64,000 nt of DNA from Fimbriimonadaceae bacterium (GCA_020850355.1 JADZEX010000067.1:62001-126000); one strand, 5' to 3'. Counted from the stretch's first letter, positions 9,319 through 18,442 are shown. Notes: generated by a model not told the origin, from the sequence alone. Numbers and translations: made by a program.

Positions 9319-9324
9319 ATTATA
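9319..9324 (-). promoter_or_regulatory. Consensus -10 box for the purN operon
   Basis: TATAAT on the minus strand, 25 bases before the purN ATG (9294), giving a short leader that holds the GGAG site. No clear -35 was found 16-18 bases upstream. It lies in the gap between divergent genes. Confidence 0.45.
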
Positions 9325-9403
9325 CCCGAAAGCCGGCCCCAGGAGTCCGTGTGGCCCGGCAGGGACCGTGGTCGGCAGGGCGAAGCTCTGCCCGGAGACC
9401 GAC

Positions 9404-10591
9404 ATGCCGCCACGTGTCGCCGCGTTGATCACCGCCTTCTTCCCGTACTCCCACGCCGACGTGATCGTTAGCAAGTTCCTGCGCGGATTTCCGACCGACG
9501 ACCGCGGGCTGCTGCCCCCGAGGACCAAGGTGACGGCCGCCTGGCTGGACCAGATCGACGCCCGCGACATGGGCCAGGCGCTCTTCTGGCGGTTCGGCGT
9601 GCCGCTCCACCAGAGCATCCGCGCCGCGTTGACCGGCGGCACGGGCAAGGAGCTGCAGGTCGATGGGATCATCCTGATCGGCGAGCACGGCGACTACCCC
9701 TACGACGAACTGGGCCGCCACATGTACCCGCGCCGGGCGATCTTCGAGCAGGTCTGCGGCGTCTTCGCCGAGACCGGCGCGGTCTGCCCGGTCTTTTGCG
9801 ATAAGCACCTCGCCTACAACTGGGAAGACGCCACCTGGATGATCCAGCGGGCGCGCCAACTGGGCGTGCCGCTGATGGCCGGCAGTTCGGTGCCCATCGC
9901 GCACCGCCGGCCGTTCTACGACCCGCCGCTGGGGTGTCGACTCGACGAGGCCCTGACCATTGCCTACGGCCCGGTGGAAGCCTACGGCTACCATGCGGTT
10001 GAGCTGCTGCAGAGCTTCGTCGAGCGGCGTGGCGCCGGCGAGACCGGCGTCGCCGCTGTGACCTGGCTGGCGGGGGCGCAGGTCTGGGCGGCGCTCGACG
10101 ACGGGCGGATCTCCCGCGACCTGTTCGAGTCCGCGCTGGCCAGCATCGCGGACCGCCAGCCGGGCGACGTCCGGCAGCTCTGCAGCGATCCCTGGGCCTT
10201 TCTGATCGAGTACCGTGACGGCCTGCGCGGAAGCGTCGTGATGCTCAACCCGGCGGTGCAGGGCTGGGCCTACGCCGAGCACGGCGACCGCGGGCCGCAG
10301 GTCTGCGAGGTGCACCTGCAAGATGGCTTCCCGCACGCCCACTTCAACTACCTCAGCCTTAACATTGAGGAGATGTTTGTGACCGGCCAGCCCAGCTATC
10401 CGGTCGAGCGGACGCTGCTGGCGACCGGCATCACCGACGCCATGATGCACAGCCGGCACCGCGGCGAGCGGGTGGCAACGCCCTGGTTGGACGTTGCCTA
10501 CCGCGCACCCGAGACGATCCCGTGGCGCTCTCGCGAGCCGCGGGCGACCGGTGAGAACCTGCGGCCGTGGCCGCCGCGGATCCAGCCGTGA
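9404..10591 (+). CDS. Conserved protein of unknown function
   Basis: 395 residues from ATG 9404 (GGAG 7 bases upstream). I recognise no named family. It begins with RVAALITAFFPYSHADVIV, has IILIGEHGDYPYDE near 105-118 and VCPVFCDKHLAYNW near 150, and contains many conserved-looking His/Asp/Tyr residues. No signal peptide or membrane segment. Proteins of this general look occur beside Gfo/Idh oxidoreductases in planctomycetes (recollection, not checked). It is divergent from purN and overlaps shikimate kinase as GTGA, so the two are probably co-transcribed. Confidence 0.75.
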   Translation: MPPRVAALITAFFPYSHADVIVSKFLRGFPTDDRGLLPPRTKVTAAWLDQIDARDMGQALFWRFGVPLHQSIRAALTGGTGKELQVDGIILIGEHGDYPYDELGRHMYPRRAIFEQVCGVFAETGAVCPVFCDKHLAYNWEDATWMIQRARQLGVPLMAGSSVPIAHRRPFYDPPLGCRLDEALTIAYGPVEAYGYHAVELLQSFVERRGAGETGVAAVTWLAGAQVWAALDDGRISRDLFESALASIADRQPGDVRQLCSDPWAFLIEYRDGLRGSVVMLNPAVQGWAYAEHGDRGPQVCEVHLQDGFPHAHFNYLSLNIEEMFVTGQPSYPVERTLLATGITDAMMHSRHRGERVATPWLDVAYRAPETIPWRSREPRATGENLRPWPPRIQP

Positions 10592-11184
10592 GGGCCACTA
10601 ACGTTCGCCGCACCCAGGCCGTGGCGCTGATCGGCTTCATGGCCGCTGGTAAGTCCACGGTCGGCCGGAAGCTGGCCGCAGAACTGGGCTACCAGTTTGT
10701 CGACACCGATGATCTGACGGCGGAGGTTGCCGGAGCCAGCATCGCAGAGATCTTTGCCCGGCACGGTGAGGCAGGGTTCCGGCGATTCGAGACCGAGGCC
10801 CTGGCCCGGGCTGTCGCCTTGCCTGAGGTGGTCATCGCCTGCGGCGGCGGGGTCGTCCGCGCCGACTTCAATGTCCGCCTGCTGCGGTCGCGCTGCATGG
10901 TTGTCTGGCTCAAGATTGGCGTCCAGGCAGCGACGCATCGGCTCCTGCACGACGGCCCGGGGCGACCGCTCATCGATGACCACGTTGAAGAGTTTACAGA
11001 GCGACATGTGCGGCGCCGGGTCCGCGAACTGCTGGCCGAGCGCGACCCGCTCTACGAGGCCGCCGCGCACATCACCCAGCCATCGGGCCAGGCGTCGCCG
11101 GAGTTCCTGGCCAAAATGGTGGGGTTGCGCGTGATCGGCGAACGCTACCGCCGGTATCTGGGATTGCTCGATGAACGACCTTGA
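10588..11184 (+). CDS. aroK: Shikimate kinase
   Basis: 198 residues if started at GTG 10588, which overlaps the preceding stop (GTGA); an upstream in-frame GTG at 10567 is possible. Walker A GFMAAGKST (16-24), the DTDD shikimate/Mg site, an FRRFE motif and the ACGGG loop are all present, with the RPL lid region (GPGRPL) and later RDPLY. It phosphorylates shikimate in the aromatic amino-acid pathway. The length is slightly above the usual 170-180 because of a C-terminal tail. Confidence 0.92.
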   Translation: MRATNVRRTQAVALIGFMAAGKSTVGRKLAAELGYQFVDTDDLTAEVAGASIAEIFARHGEAGFRRFETEALARAVALPEVVIACGGGVVRADFNVRLLRSRCMVVWLKIGVQAATHRLLHDGPGRPLIDDHVEEFTERHVRRRVRELLAERDPLYEAAAHITQPSGQASPEFLAKMVGLRVIGERYRRYLGLLDERP

Positions 11185-11542
11185 CGCCCTCCGGCCCTTG
11201 CTGCTGCCCCTGCTACTGGTCGCCGGCGTGATCGTCTGGGTTGCCTTCGGCGGCCTGCGGCGGGGGTACGCCATCCGCGACCGCATGTTGCGGCAGCGTG
11301 GCGAGCACGAGCGCATTCTGTCGCACGCGCAATACCGCGTCGATGGCCAGAAGGCCCACGCCGCCGCGCTGCGCAGCACCGGCGACGAGAAGGTGGCCCA
11401 CCTGTGGGAAGCGATCCGGCTGTTTCGTCTGGCGATCCAGACCCGCCTGGTCGACGACCGCGATACCTACGAAATGCTCCGCCGCACCGTCGACAGCCTG
11501 GAGGACGAGCTGCGCGCGGAGGGCGTCGATCCCGATGTCTGA
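11171..11542 (+). CDS. Small single-span membrane protein, unknown
   Basis: 123 residues. A hydrophobic segment (LLLPLLLVAGVIVWVAF, about 10-26) is followed by a basic, helical cytoplasmic region with no motif I recognise. The ATG lies inside the end of aroK (14-base overlap), and the gene ends 10 bases before the sulfatase GTG, so it sits within a tight transcription unit. Confidence 0.65.
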   Translation: MNDLDALRPLLLPLLLVAGVIVWVAFGGLRRGYAIRDRMLRQRGEHERILSHAQYRVDGQKAHAAALRSTGDEKVAHLWEAIRLFRLAIQTRLVDDRDTYEMLRRTVDSLEDELRAEGVDPDV

Positions 11543-11547
11543 GGAGG
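11541..11547 (+). promoter_or_regulatory. Ribosome-binding site fixing the sulfatase start
   Basis: GAGGAGG five bases before GTG 11553 supports that codon rather than the in-frame ATG at 11535, which has no such site. Confidence 0.6.
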
Positions 11548-11552
11548 CCACC

Positions 11553-12866
11553 GTGCCAGCGACTCGCCGCCCGAACATCCTGGTCTTCTTCACCGACCAG
11601 CAACGTTGGGACACGGTCGGCGCCTACCACTCGCCGCTGGATCTGACGCCGCACCTGGACGCGGCGGCGCGGCGCGGGACCACCTTTCTGAACGCCTTCA
11701 CCTGCCAGCCGGTCTGCGGTCCGGCGCGCAGTTGCCTGCAGAGTGGGCGGTACGCCACCCAGACCGGCTGCTGGCGCAACAGTATCCCGCTGCGGCGCGA
11801 CGAGGTGACGATCGGCCACCATTTGGCGCAGGCCGGCTACCGCACCGGTTACCTCGGCAAATGGCACCTCGCCGAGACCGGCACCGCGCCGGTGCCGCTG
11901 GAGCAGCGGGGCGGCTGGACGGAGTTCTGGGAGGCGGCCGACATTCTGGAGTTTGTCTCGCATCCCGACGACTTCCGAGTCTACGACCGCGACAATGCGC
12001 TGGTCACCGAGCCGGGCTACCGGGTCGACGCCCAGACCAACCGTGCACTCCACTTCGTGCGGCAACCGCCGGCGGAGCCCTGGTGTCTGCTGATCAGCTA
12101 TCTCGAGCCTCACCACCAGAACGACCTGCGGCGGCACGTGGCACCTGACGGCTACGCCGCCCGCTACCGCGACGCCTGGGTACCGGGCGACCTACGGGCC
12201 TTGCCCGGCAACTGGCGGCAGGAGTGGGCCGACTACTGCGGCTGCATCGCCAGCCTCGACGAGAACTACGGCCGCCTGACCGCAGCGCTGGCCGAGACCG
12301 GGCAACTCGATGACACCGTGGTGATCTTCGTGACCGACCACGGCTCGCACTTCTGCACCCGCAACGCCGAGTACAAGCGGAGCTGCCACGAGGCATCGGT
12401 CCACATCCCGCTGGTGATCAGCGGCCCCGGCTTCGACCACGGGCGGCGCGCCGAGGAGCTGGTCAGTCTGCTCGACGTGCCGGCCACCATCTGCGGCGTG
12501 GCCGGGCTGGCGGTGCCGCCGGCGATGCAGGGCCGCGATTTGGCGCCCTTGGCGAGGGGGCCGGTGGACCCTTGGCGCGACGAAGTCCTCATCCAGATCA
12601 GCGAGTCCTGCACCGCCCGGGCCGTCCGCACGGCCCGCTGGAAGTACGCGATCACTGCACCGCCCGGCCCGCAGACCGGGGCCAGCCTGGTGTACCAGGA
12701 GTCCCACCTGTACGACCTGTGGGCCGACCCGCACGAGCTGGTCAACCTGGTCGGCCGCCCGGCCTGGCGAGCCCAGGCCGACGACCTGCAGCAACGGCTG
12801 CTGCGGCAGATGGCGGCCGCTGGTGAGGCGACCCCGGAGATCCTCGCGGCGCGCTTCCTGGGCTGA
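11553..12866 (+). CDS. Sulfatase, type I (formylglycine-dependent)
   Basis: 437 residues. PNILVFFTDQQRWD supplies N-terminal metal-site residues; Cys55 in CGPAR is the formylglycine precursor in the CxPxR signature. GKWHL, and FVTDHGSH near 265, are further active-site elements. It would hydrolyse a sulfate ester, probably on a polysaccharide. I see no signal peptide, so it may be cytoplasmic or the start may be misplaced. It converges with a heparinase-like gene 6 bases away. Confidence 0.9.
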   Translation: MPATRRPNILVFFTDQQRWDTVGAYHSPLDLTPHLDAAARRGTTFLNAFTCQPVCGPARSCLQSGRYATQTGCWRNSIPLRRDEVTIGHHLAQAGYRTGYLGKWHLAETGTAPVPLEQRGGWTEFWEAADILEFVSHPDDFRVYDRDNALVTEPGYRVDAQTNRALHFVRQPPAEPWCLLISYLEPHHQNDLRRHVAPDGYAARYRDAWVPGDLRALPGNWRQEWADYCGCIASLDENYGRLTAALAETGQLDDTVVIFVTDHGSHFCTRNAEYKRSCHEASVHIPLVISGPGFDHGRRAEELVSLLDVPATICGVAGLAVPPAMQGRDLAPLARGPVDPWRDEVLIQISESCTARAVRTARWKYAITAPPGPQTGASLVYQESHLYDLWADPHELVNLVGRPAWRAQADDLQQRLLRQMAAAGEATPEILAARFLG

Positions 12867-12872
12867 CCGCGG

Positions 12873-15524
12873 TCAGGGCGTCCAGTGCGCCAGGCCGGCC
12901 ACGCGGCAGGTCAGCGCCGAGCCCGGGATGGTGCGCTGCGGGTACGAGGTCAGCCGCGTCTGGTCGGCGGTCACTTCGAACCCCAGATCCTCGACCAGGC
13001 GGTAGCGGGTGCGACCGTCGCGCGGCTCGCGCGCGGCGATGTTGAACGGCCGAAGGCTGCCGTCGGCGAAGGTCAACATCAACGTCGTGCCCGGTGCGGC
13101 GGCGGGGCCGGCGACCTCCAACCAACTGCGGCTGCCGGGCAGTGGCTCCCGGCCGACCGCCAGCACCGCGCCCGTGCGGGCCTCGGCGCGCAGGTCGACC
13201 AGGCCGTGCCGCAGGCGTTCGCCGACCAGCGTCGCCGCCTGCCAGCCATCATCCTCCTGGCGCACCAGCGCGAAGTCGCCGGCGAACTCCAGCGGGCCGG
13301 CGGGGGTCGCGAAGGTCGCCTTGGCGCCGTCGGTCAGCGACTGCATGTACCAATCCACCTGCCGGCCGCGGGCAATCCGCAGCAGCAGCACGCCGTCCCG
13401 CTCGCTGACCTGCAGGTCGAGCGCCGGCCCCGGCCGCAGCGGTTCGTGGACCGCCACGAAACGGCTGGCCAGCCCGGCCCCGCTGCGACGAACGCAGAAG
13501 GCCGGGGCGAGGTCGCGGTCGAGCAGGCCATTGGTCTCCTGCGCCCGCCGCACCGAGGGCACCCGACCGAGGTAGACGGTGGCGCCGCTGCCCGGGGCGA
13601 GCACGCTGCGCAGCCCGACCGCCGGATTGGCGACCAGGGTCGTCGCGAGGGTCACCGTCGGTCCGCCGAGCTCGCCGCGCTGCAGGTGCTCCCAGAACCC
13701 GAAGGCGTGGCCGTCGGGGTTCGGTGACCCGAAGTCGCGCGGTCTCGTGAAGCTCAGCCCGGCGTTCAGCAGAGTGCCGCCATACGGCGTCAGCGTGGCG
13801 CCCGCGACGGTCGGCGTCGAGTCCTCGTCGACGCTGCCCAGCAGCAGCCAGTCGTGCTGCTGCCCGCCGGCGACCTCGAAGACATCGACGAAGTAGCAGT
13901 CGCTGCTATCGTGACCGACCATCGCCAGCGTGCGGCGGTAGCGGCTGACCCGCTGCGGGTAGGCGCTGAGCGCGTCGACACTGCTGACTTGAAAGCCGTC
14001 GGCCACCGCGAACTCCCGCAGGCGGTGCCCCGTATGCTCGCGGTCCAGGGCGCTGTTCAGGCCGTCGACCACCACGGTGTTGTGGGAGTGCGTCAACGTC
14101 GGCCAGTGCAGCCGGTAGTTGGTCCAGGTGTAGCCGATGTCCGGCGCCAACTCGCGACCGTTGGCGAACAGGCCGATGCTGAGGGCATCGTGGTGCTTGT
14201 GGTAGCGGCCCATCGTGTGGTTCAGGTAGGCGTGGACCTGCTGCTGGCCAGCTCCGCCGCCGAGCACGGCCAGGCCGGTCGCTGGCAACAGCACCGGCTG
14301 CATCGTCGTGCGCTGGCTGTCGCGCCACCAGGTGTTGGTCTTGCCGTGGACCGCCCAGGTGTCGTTGACCGGGACCAGGCGGTTGTCGGGCAGCCGGACG
14401 CTGCCGACGGTGGCCGCCTGCGCCTCGAACCCAGGGGCGACTTGCCGCAGATCGAGCTGGTCGAAGCGGCGGCCGTCGACGGCGTCACGGTAGTTGGGCG
14501 GGTCGCTGTACCCGTTGGCGGCGTCGAAGACCACGCGCAGGCCGCCATCGGTCTGCGCTGCGTAGCTGTCGGCAGTCTCCATCCAGTGGCCGTCGTAGAG
14601 AAACTGCGTCTGCAGCAGCCGCTCCAACCGACGGACGCAGTCGTGGACCCACTCCGGTCGCCGCAGCACCCGGCCGGCGGAGATCCCCGCTCGCCACATC
14701 CCCATCGACATGTTGGTGTAGTCCTCGTCGATGCCCAGGACGAACTGGATCAGCGCATCGAAGAGGTCCTGCTCGATCCGTTGCGCCATTGGCGCGTTGG
14801 CGCCGGCGCGCAGGGCGGGCCAGCTCTGGAGGCCATCCCAGCCCTTCACGAGGTCGAGCGGGATGTCCATGTAGGCCCACCAGGTCCAGCGCGAGTTGCG
14901 GAAGCCCTCGACCCCGGGGATCCGCGTGACGGTATAGGGCGCCAGGATCTTCGGCCTGAAGGGATAGTCGAAGATGGTCGCCCAGCCGGGGTAGACCTCG
15001 GCGAAGCGGTTCAGGATCAGCAGCGCCCGCTCCGCGTAGCGGTCTTCGCGCGTCAAGTGGTAGAGGTCCCCCAACGCCGCGACCTGGTCTTCGAGCCACT
15101 CGCGCGCCCAGTAGTCGGCATGGGCGCGGAAGTAGGTGCGGTAGCCGTCGGCGCGCTCCCAGTAGTGGAAGCGGTGCTCGCGGCCACCCGGCGCGGCGAC
15201 GGTCTGAAAGGTCTGATCGGGGAACTGCGGATGGCCCGGATAGGTCGCCCCGCAGCCTTTGCAGGTGAGCTGGTGCGGCTGCCGCGGGTTCCAGGTGGTG
15301 TTGAAGCAGCCCGCCTCCTCGGCGCCAAACTCGCAGTTGGGGCAGTCCGTGAAGTAGATCCCGCCGGACGAGGTCGGCACGATGTCGAGGACCTCGGCCG
15401 TGCTCAGGCTCATCAGGTAGGCGACCTGCGAGGCCAGCCGCTGCCGCGTCGCGGCGTCGTCGGTGACGGTGAACACGCGCGGTTCGGCGGCGATGGCCGT
15501 GGCCAGCCAGAGCAGCATCGTCAC
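12873..15524 (-). CDS. Heparinase II/III-like polysaccharide lyase
   Basis: 883 residues from GTG 15524, with GGGAGG five bases upstream and a short signal peptide (MLLWLATAIAAEP). The N-terminal half contains a four-Cys zinc-finger-like segment (DCPNC...CKGC near 58-90) and an alpha/alpha-toroid region (YHLTREDRYAERAL, TNMSMGMW). The C-terminal half has the family beta-sandwich with HHDALSIGLFANGRELAPD (near 440-455) and SHNTVVVDG. Family members depolymerise acidic glycans. Adjacent to a sulfatase, consistent with sulfated-glycan breakdown. Confidence 0.85.
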   Translation of the reverse strand: MTMLLWLATAIAAEPRVFTVTDDAATRQRLASQVAYLMSLSTAEVLDIVPTSSGGIYFTDCPNCEFGAEEAGCFNTTWNPRQPHQLTCKGCGATYPGHPQFPDQTFQTVAAPGGREHRFHYWERADGYRTYFRAHADYWAREWLEDQVAALGDLYHLTREDRYAERALLILNRFAEVYPGWATIFDYPFRPKILAPYTVTRIPGVEGFRNSRWTWWAYMDIPLDLVKGWDGLQSWPALRAGANAPMAQRIEQDLFDALIQFVLGIDEDYTNMSMGMWRAGISAGRVLRRPEWVHDCVRRLERLLQTQFLYDGHWMETADSYAAQTDGGLRVVFDAANGYSDPPNYRDAVDGRRFDQLDLRQVAPGFEAQAATVGSVRLPDNRLVPVNDTWAVHGKTNTWWRDSQRTTMQPVLLPATGLAVLGGGAGQQQVHAYLNHTMGRYHKHHDALSIGLFANGRELAPDIGYTWTNYRLHWPTLTHSHNTVVVDGLNSALDREHTGHRLREFAVADGFQVSSVDALSAYPQRVSRYRRTLAMVGHDSSDCYFVDVFEVAGGQQHDWLLLGSVDEDSTPTVAGATLTPYGGTLLNAGLSFTRPRDFGSPNPDGHAFGFWEHLQRGELGGPTVTLATTLVANPAVGLRSVLAPGSGATVYLGRVPSVRRAQETNGLLDRDLAPAFCVRRSGAGLASRFVAVHEPLRPGPALDLQVSERDGVLLLRIARGRQVDWYMQSLTDGAKATFATPAGPLEFAGDFALVRQEDDGWQAATLVGERLRHGLVDLRAEARTGAVLAVGREPLPGSRSWLEVAGPAAAPGTTLMLTFADGSLRPFNIAAREPRDGRTRYRLVEDLGFEVTADQTRLTSYPQRTIPGSALTCRVAGLAHWTP

Positions 15525-15609
15525 AGCAACCTCCCAGCCGGGCGCCAGCGCCGACTGCTGCCATCCTAACGCCCAACCGGGGCGATGTCATCGCGCGGCG
15601 GTCGGAAGC

Positions 15610-15618
15610 TGCTACAAT
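15610..15618 (+). promoter_or_regulatory. Extended -10 element upstream of fabI
   Basis: TGC followed by TACAAT, about 45 bases before the fabI ATG. No convincing -35 at 17 bases; an extended -10 can compensate. It lies in the gap between divergent genes. Confidence 0.35.
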
Positions 15619-15663
15619 GCAGGACAGCCGGCCACCTCAGGGTCCGCCGGGAAAGGGACCAGC

Positions 15664-16428
15664 ATGCTGCAGGACAAGTTCGGCCTGATCTGCAACGTCG
15701 CCAACCAGCGCAGCGCTGCCTGGGCGATCGCCAAGGCCTGCGACGCCGCCGGGGCGCGGTTGGCCATCGGCTACCTCGCCGACCGGGAGTTGGACCAACT
15801 CCACAAGCTCCTGCCCGAGCTGTCGCGCCCGCCGCTGCTGTTGCGCTGCGACGTTGGCCAGGACGACAGCCTGGCCGCAGCCCACGCCGCGCTGAGCAGC
15901 GAGTTTGGGCGGGTCGACTTCCTGACCCACTCCATCGCCTTCGCCAGCATGGACGACCTCAAGGGGCGTTTTGTCGACACCAGCCGCGACGGCTTCTTGT
16001 TGGCGCACAACATCTCCGCCTATTCCCTGGCAGCGCTCTGCCGCACCGTCGAACCGCTGATGACCAGTGGGGGCTCCGTCGTCGCGCTCAGCTACATCGG
16101 CGCCGTGCGGGCGATTCCGAACTACAACGTGATGGGTGTCGCCAAGGCCAGCCTGGAAGCCACCGTGCGCTACCTCGCGGCCGACCTCGGCCCGCAGGGC
16201 ATCCGGGTCAACGCCATCTCGGCCGGCCCGATGCGCACCCTCGCCTCGGCGGCCATCGGCGACTTCAAGCGGATGTACTCGCACCACGCCGAGGTCTCGC
16301 CGCTGCGCCACAACACCACCCAGGAAGAGGTGGCAGACACCAGCGTCTTCCTGTTCAGCGACCGTAGCCGCGGCATCACGGGCGACGTGATCTACGTCGA
16401 CAGCGGGTATCACATCCTGGGACTATGA
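15664..16428 (+). CDS. fabI: Enoyl-[acyl-carrier-protein] reductase (NADH)
   Basis: 254 residues. N-terminal GLICNVANQRSAAWAIA is the FabI-type dinucleotide loop; SYIGAVRAIPNYNVMGVAK carries the Tyr-x6-Lys catalytic pair; NAISAGPMRTLA and FSDRSRGITGDVIYVDSGYH are family hallmarks. It reduces trans-2-enoyl-ACP in fatty-acid elongation. ATG 15664 follows a GGGA-type site. The stop overlaps the nanE start (ATGA). Confidence 0.93.
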   Translation: MLQDKFGLICNVANQRSAAWAIAKACDAAGARLAIGYLADRELDQLHKLLPELSRPPLLLRCDVGQDDSLAAAHAALSSEFGRVDFLTHSIAFASMDDLKGRFVDTSRDGFLLAHNISAYSLAALCRTVEPLMTSGGSVVALSYIGAVRAIPNYNVMGVAKASLEATVRYLAADLGPQGIRVNAISAGPMRTLASAAIGDFKRMYSHHAEVSPLRHNTTQEEVADTSVFLFSDRSRGITGDVIYVDSGYHILGL

Positions 16429-17105
16429 GCTTCTTCACTGACCTCCGGGGGCTGATCGTCTCGTGCCAGGCGGAGCCCGACAGCCCGCTCTACGGTCCAG
16501 CCTTCATGGCCGGTTTCGCGGCCTGCGCGGAGCGGGCTGGCGCGGTGGCCGTGCGGATCCGCAGCGGCGCCGATGTGGCCGCGGTGCGGGCGGCGGTGCG
16601 GCTGCCGGTGATCGGTCTAACGAAGCGCTGGGTGCCCGGCTACGATGTCTACATCACGCCGGCCGAGGCCGATGCCGACGAACTGGCCGCCGCCGGGGCG
16701 CACGCCATCGCGCTCGACGCAACCGCGCGCCAGCGGCCCGACGGGGCCACCCTGGAGGGCCTGATCAGCTACGTGCGCGAGCAACTCGCGCTGCCGGTGA
16801 TGGCCGATGTGAGCACTTTCGCCGAGGGCGTGCGCGCGGCGCGGCTGGGCTGTGAAGCGGTCTCGACCACACTCAGCGGCTACACCGCCAAGAGCCCCCG
16901 CCAGGACGGGCCTGACCTGACTCTGGTGGCGCGGCTGGTCGAAGTGCTCGACATCCCGGTGATCGCCGAAGGTCGGGTCCACACGCCGGAGCTGGCCGGC
17001 GCGGCGCTGGCAGTTGGTGCCCGCGCGGTCGTCGTGGGCAGCGCCATCACCGAGCCGATTCGCCTGACGCAGCGCTTCGTCGCGGCGGTTAGCCACCGCT
17101 CCTGA
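16425..17105 (+). CDS. nanE: Putative N-acetylmannosamine-6-phosphate 2-epimerase
   Basis: 226 residues, TIM barrel. LIVSCQAEPDSPL at the N-terminus, PVIGLTKRW near 62-70, HAIALDAT near 92, MADVSTFAEG near 125, CEAVSTTLSGYT and VIAEGRVHTPE all match NanE. It interconverts ManNAc-6-P and GlcNAc-6-P in sialic-acid or amino-sugar catabolism. It overlaps fabI by four bases, an uncommon pairing. Its 3' end overlaps the convergent ceramidase-like gene by 17 bases. Confidence 0.9.
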   Translation: MSFFTDLRGLIVSCQAEPDSPLYGPAFMAGFAACAERAGAVAVRIRSGADVAAVRAAVRLPVIGLTKRWVPGYDVYITPAEADADELAAAGAHAIALDATARQRPDGATLEGLISYVREQLALPVMADVSTFAEGVRAARLGCEAVSTTLSGYTAKSPRQDGPDLTLVARLVEVLDIPVIAEGRVHTPELAGAALAVGARAVVVGSAITEPIRLTQRFVAAVSHRS

Positions 17106-18375
17106 ATTCGCCGTTGAGCCCCGCCGCCGCGTCCAGGATCAGCCGCTCGCAGTCCGGCGCCAGACCGCCTGGCCAGCCGTAGATCTGCAGATTGCGCTGG
17201 CCACCCTCGTAGCCGCCCTGGTGGCGAATCCGAGCGCTGGGGATGTAGGCCGGCGAACCGTTGCTGTAGGCGGCCACCAGCGTCGGCCGACCGGTCACCT
17301 GGCGCACGCCAGCGCCAATCTCGCTGACCACTTCGCCCGGCAACGCCACCACGCCGACCGCCTCGCCCAGCACAAACTGCTGCACTTCGTAGGGTACCGC
17401 CGTCGGCAGCACGCCGTCCGGCCAGCGCTCGGCGGCATAGTCGGCGAAGGCACGGGTGTACAGCTCGCTGGACTGCCGGTAGGTCTCCAGGTCGCCGATC
17501 TCTTCCAGCGGCAACTCCAGCGCCTTGGCCGCGAAGCGCAGGGTCCCGGCGGCGGGCTGCAGCGCGTCCATCAGCACCCGGATCACCTCATGCGCGCAGG
17601 CCTGCCCCATCCGCTCGAAGTCGGCCGGGGTGCCTTGCTTGAAACCGCTGCCGCCGGGCGCCACGGTGCGTGGTCGGATGTTGCCGCAGCAGCCTTGCAG
17701 GAAGACCGCCGTCCGTCCCTCACCCAGCCAGGCCTGCAACGCCCGGCGCGCCGCCCCCGGCCAGTCGGCCGACAGGATCGTCTGCGATCCGAGCGTGGTG
17801 GGGTGGCAGGTGGCGTTGAAGACCACCACCCGTGGCGTCAGCGTGCCGGGCTCGCAGAAGGCCAGCACGCCGACCGTGTCGTCGTAGAAGCCGGCGGGGT
17901 TGGGCACCATGCTGTAGGGCGGGCTCGGCTGCCGGCGGTTGATGCCGACCCGGCACCGCCCCAGGCCGTAATGCAGGTCGACCTCTTGGCGGTCCGCCAG
18001 CGCGGCGGTGGCAGCGGTCAGGACAGCGTCAAAGACCCGCTGCCGGTAGCCGGCGTCGAGATGCGGCACCTCGGTGGCGAAGTGGTTGATGAACGCCGGC
18101 CCGGCATGGGTGTGCGAGCCGCTCAGTAGAATCGCCTCCGCCGGCACGCCGCATTGCGCCGTGAGCGCGGCCCGCGCCGCCTGCACAAACTGCAGGTCGA
18201 ACCCCAGCAAGTCGGCAGCGAACCAGAGCGCCACCTCCCCGCCGTCGCCCTCGACGGCCACGGCCTGCAGCCACAGCGGATCATGGACGGTCTCGGCGCC
18301 GGCCCGGCCGCCGTAGCCCGACATCCAGATGCCGACGGGTGGGGTGATGTCGATCGTGGAAACGCCGACGCGCAT
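17089..18375 (-). CDS. Neutral/alkaline ceramidase N-terminal-domain-like hydrolase
   Basis: 428 residues from ATG 18375 (GGAGG upstream); an N-terminal in-frame extension is unsupported. VGVSTIDITPPVG opens the family, followed by SGSHTHAGPA (about 95-104) with metal-binding histidines, FNATCHPTTLG and a LQGCCGNIRP loop in place of the classical ceramidase serine loop. The protein is much shorter than true ceramidases and lacks the C-terminal domain. No signal peptide. The substrate is unknown; an amidase/esterase role is only inferred. Confidence 0.75.
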   Translation of the reverse strand: MRVGVSTIDITPPVGIWMSGYGGRAGAETVHDPLWLQAVAVEGDGGEVALWFAADLLGFDLQFVQAARAALTAQCGVPAEAILLSGSHTHAGPAFINHFATEVPHLDAGYRQRVFDAVLTAATAALADRQEVDLHYGLGRCRVGINRRQPSPPYSMVPNPAGFYDDTVGVLAFCEPGTLTPRVVVFNATCHPTTLGSQTILSADWPGAARRALQAWLGEGRTAVFLQGCCGNIRPRTVAPGGSGFKQGTPADFERMGQACAHEVIRVLMDALQPAAGTLRFAAKALELPLEEIGDLETYRQSSELYTRAFADYAAERWPDGVLPTAVPYEVQQFVLGEAVGVVALPGEVVSEIGAGVRQVTGRPTLVAAYSNGSPAYIPSARIRHQGGYEGGQRNLQIYGWPGGLAPDCERLILDAAAGLNGEFRSGG

Positions 18376-18442
18376 CTCGCAACCTCCCGCAGGTCCTCGC
18401 CTGCACCATAGGTTAGCCGTTGGCTGGCAGCGCCGCAAGTCC

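Noticed and set aside
17089-17105. Overlap of nanE and ceramidase-like gene ends as an error
   Set aside because: Short convergent 3' overlaps occur repeatedly in this compact genome (also at 23134 and 34103), so it is ordinary.
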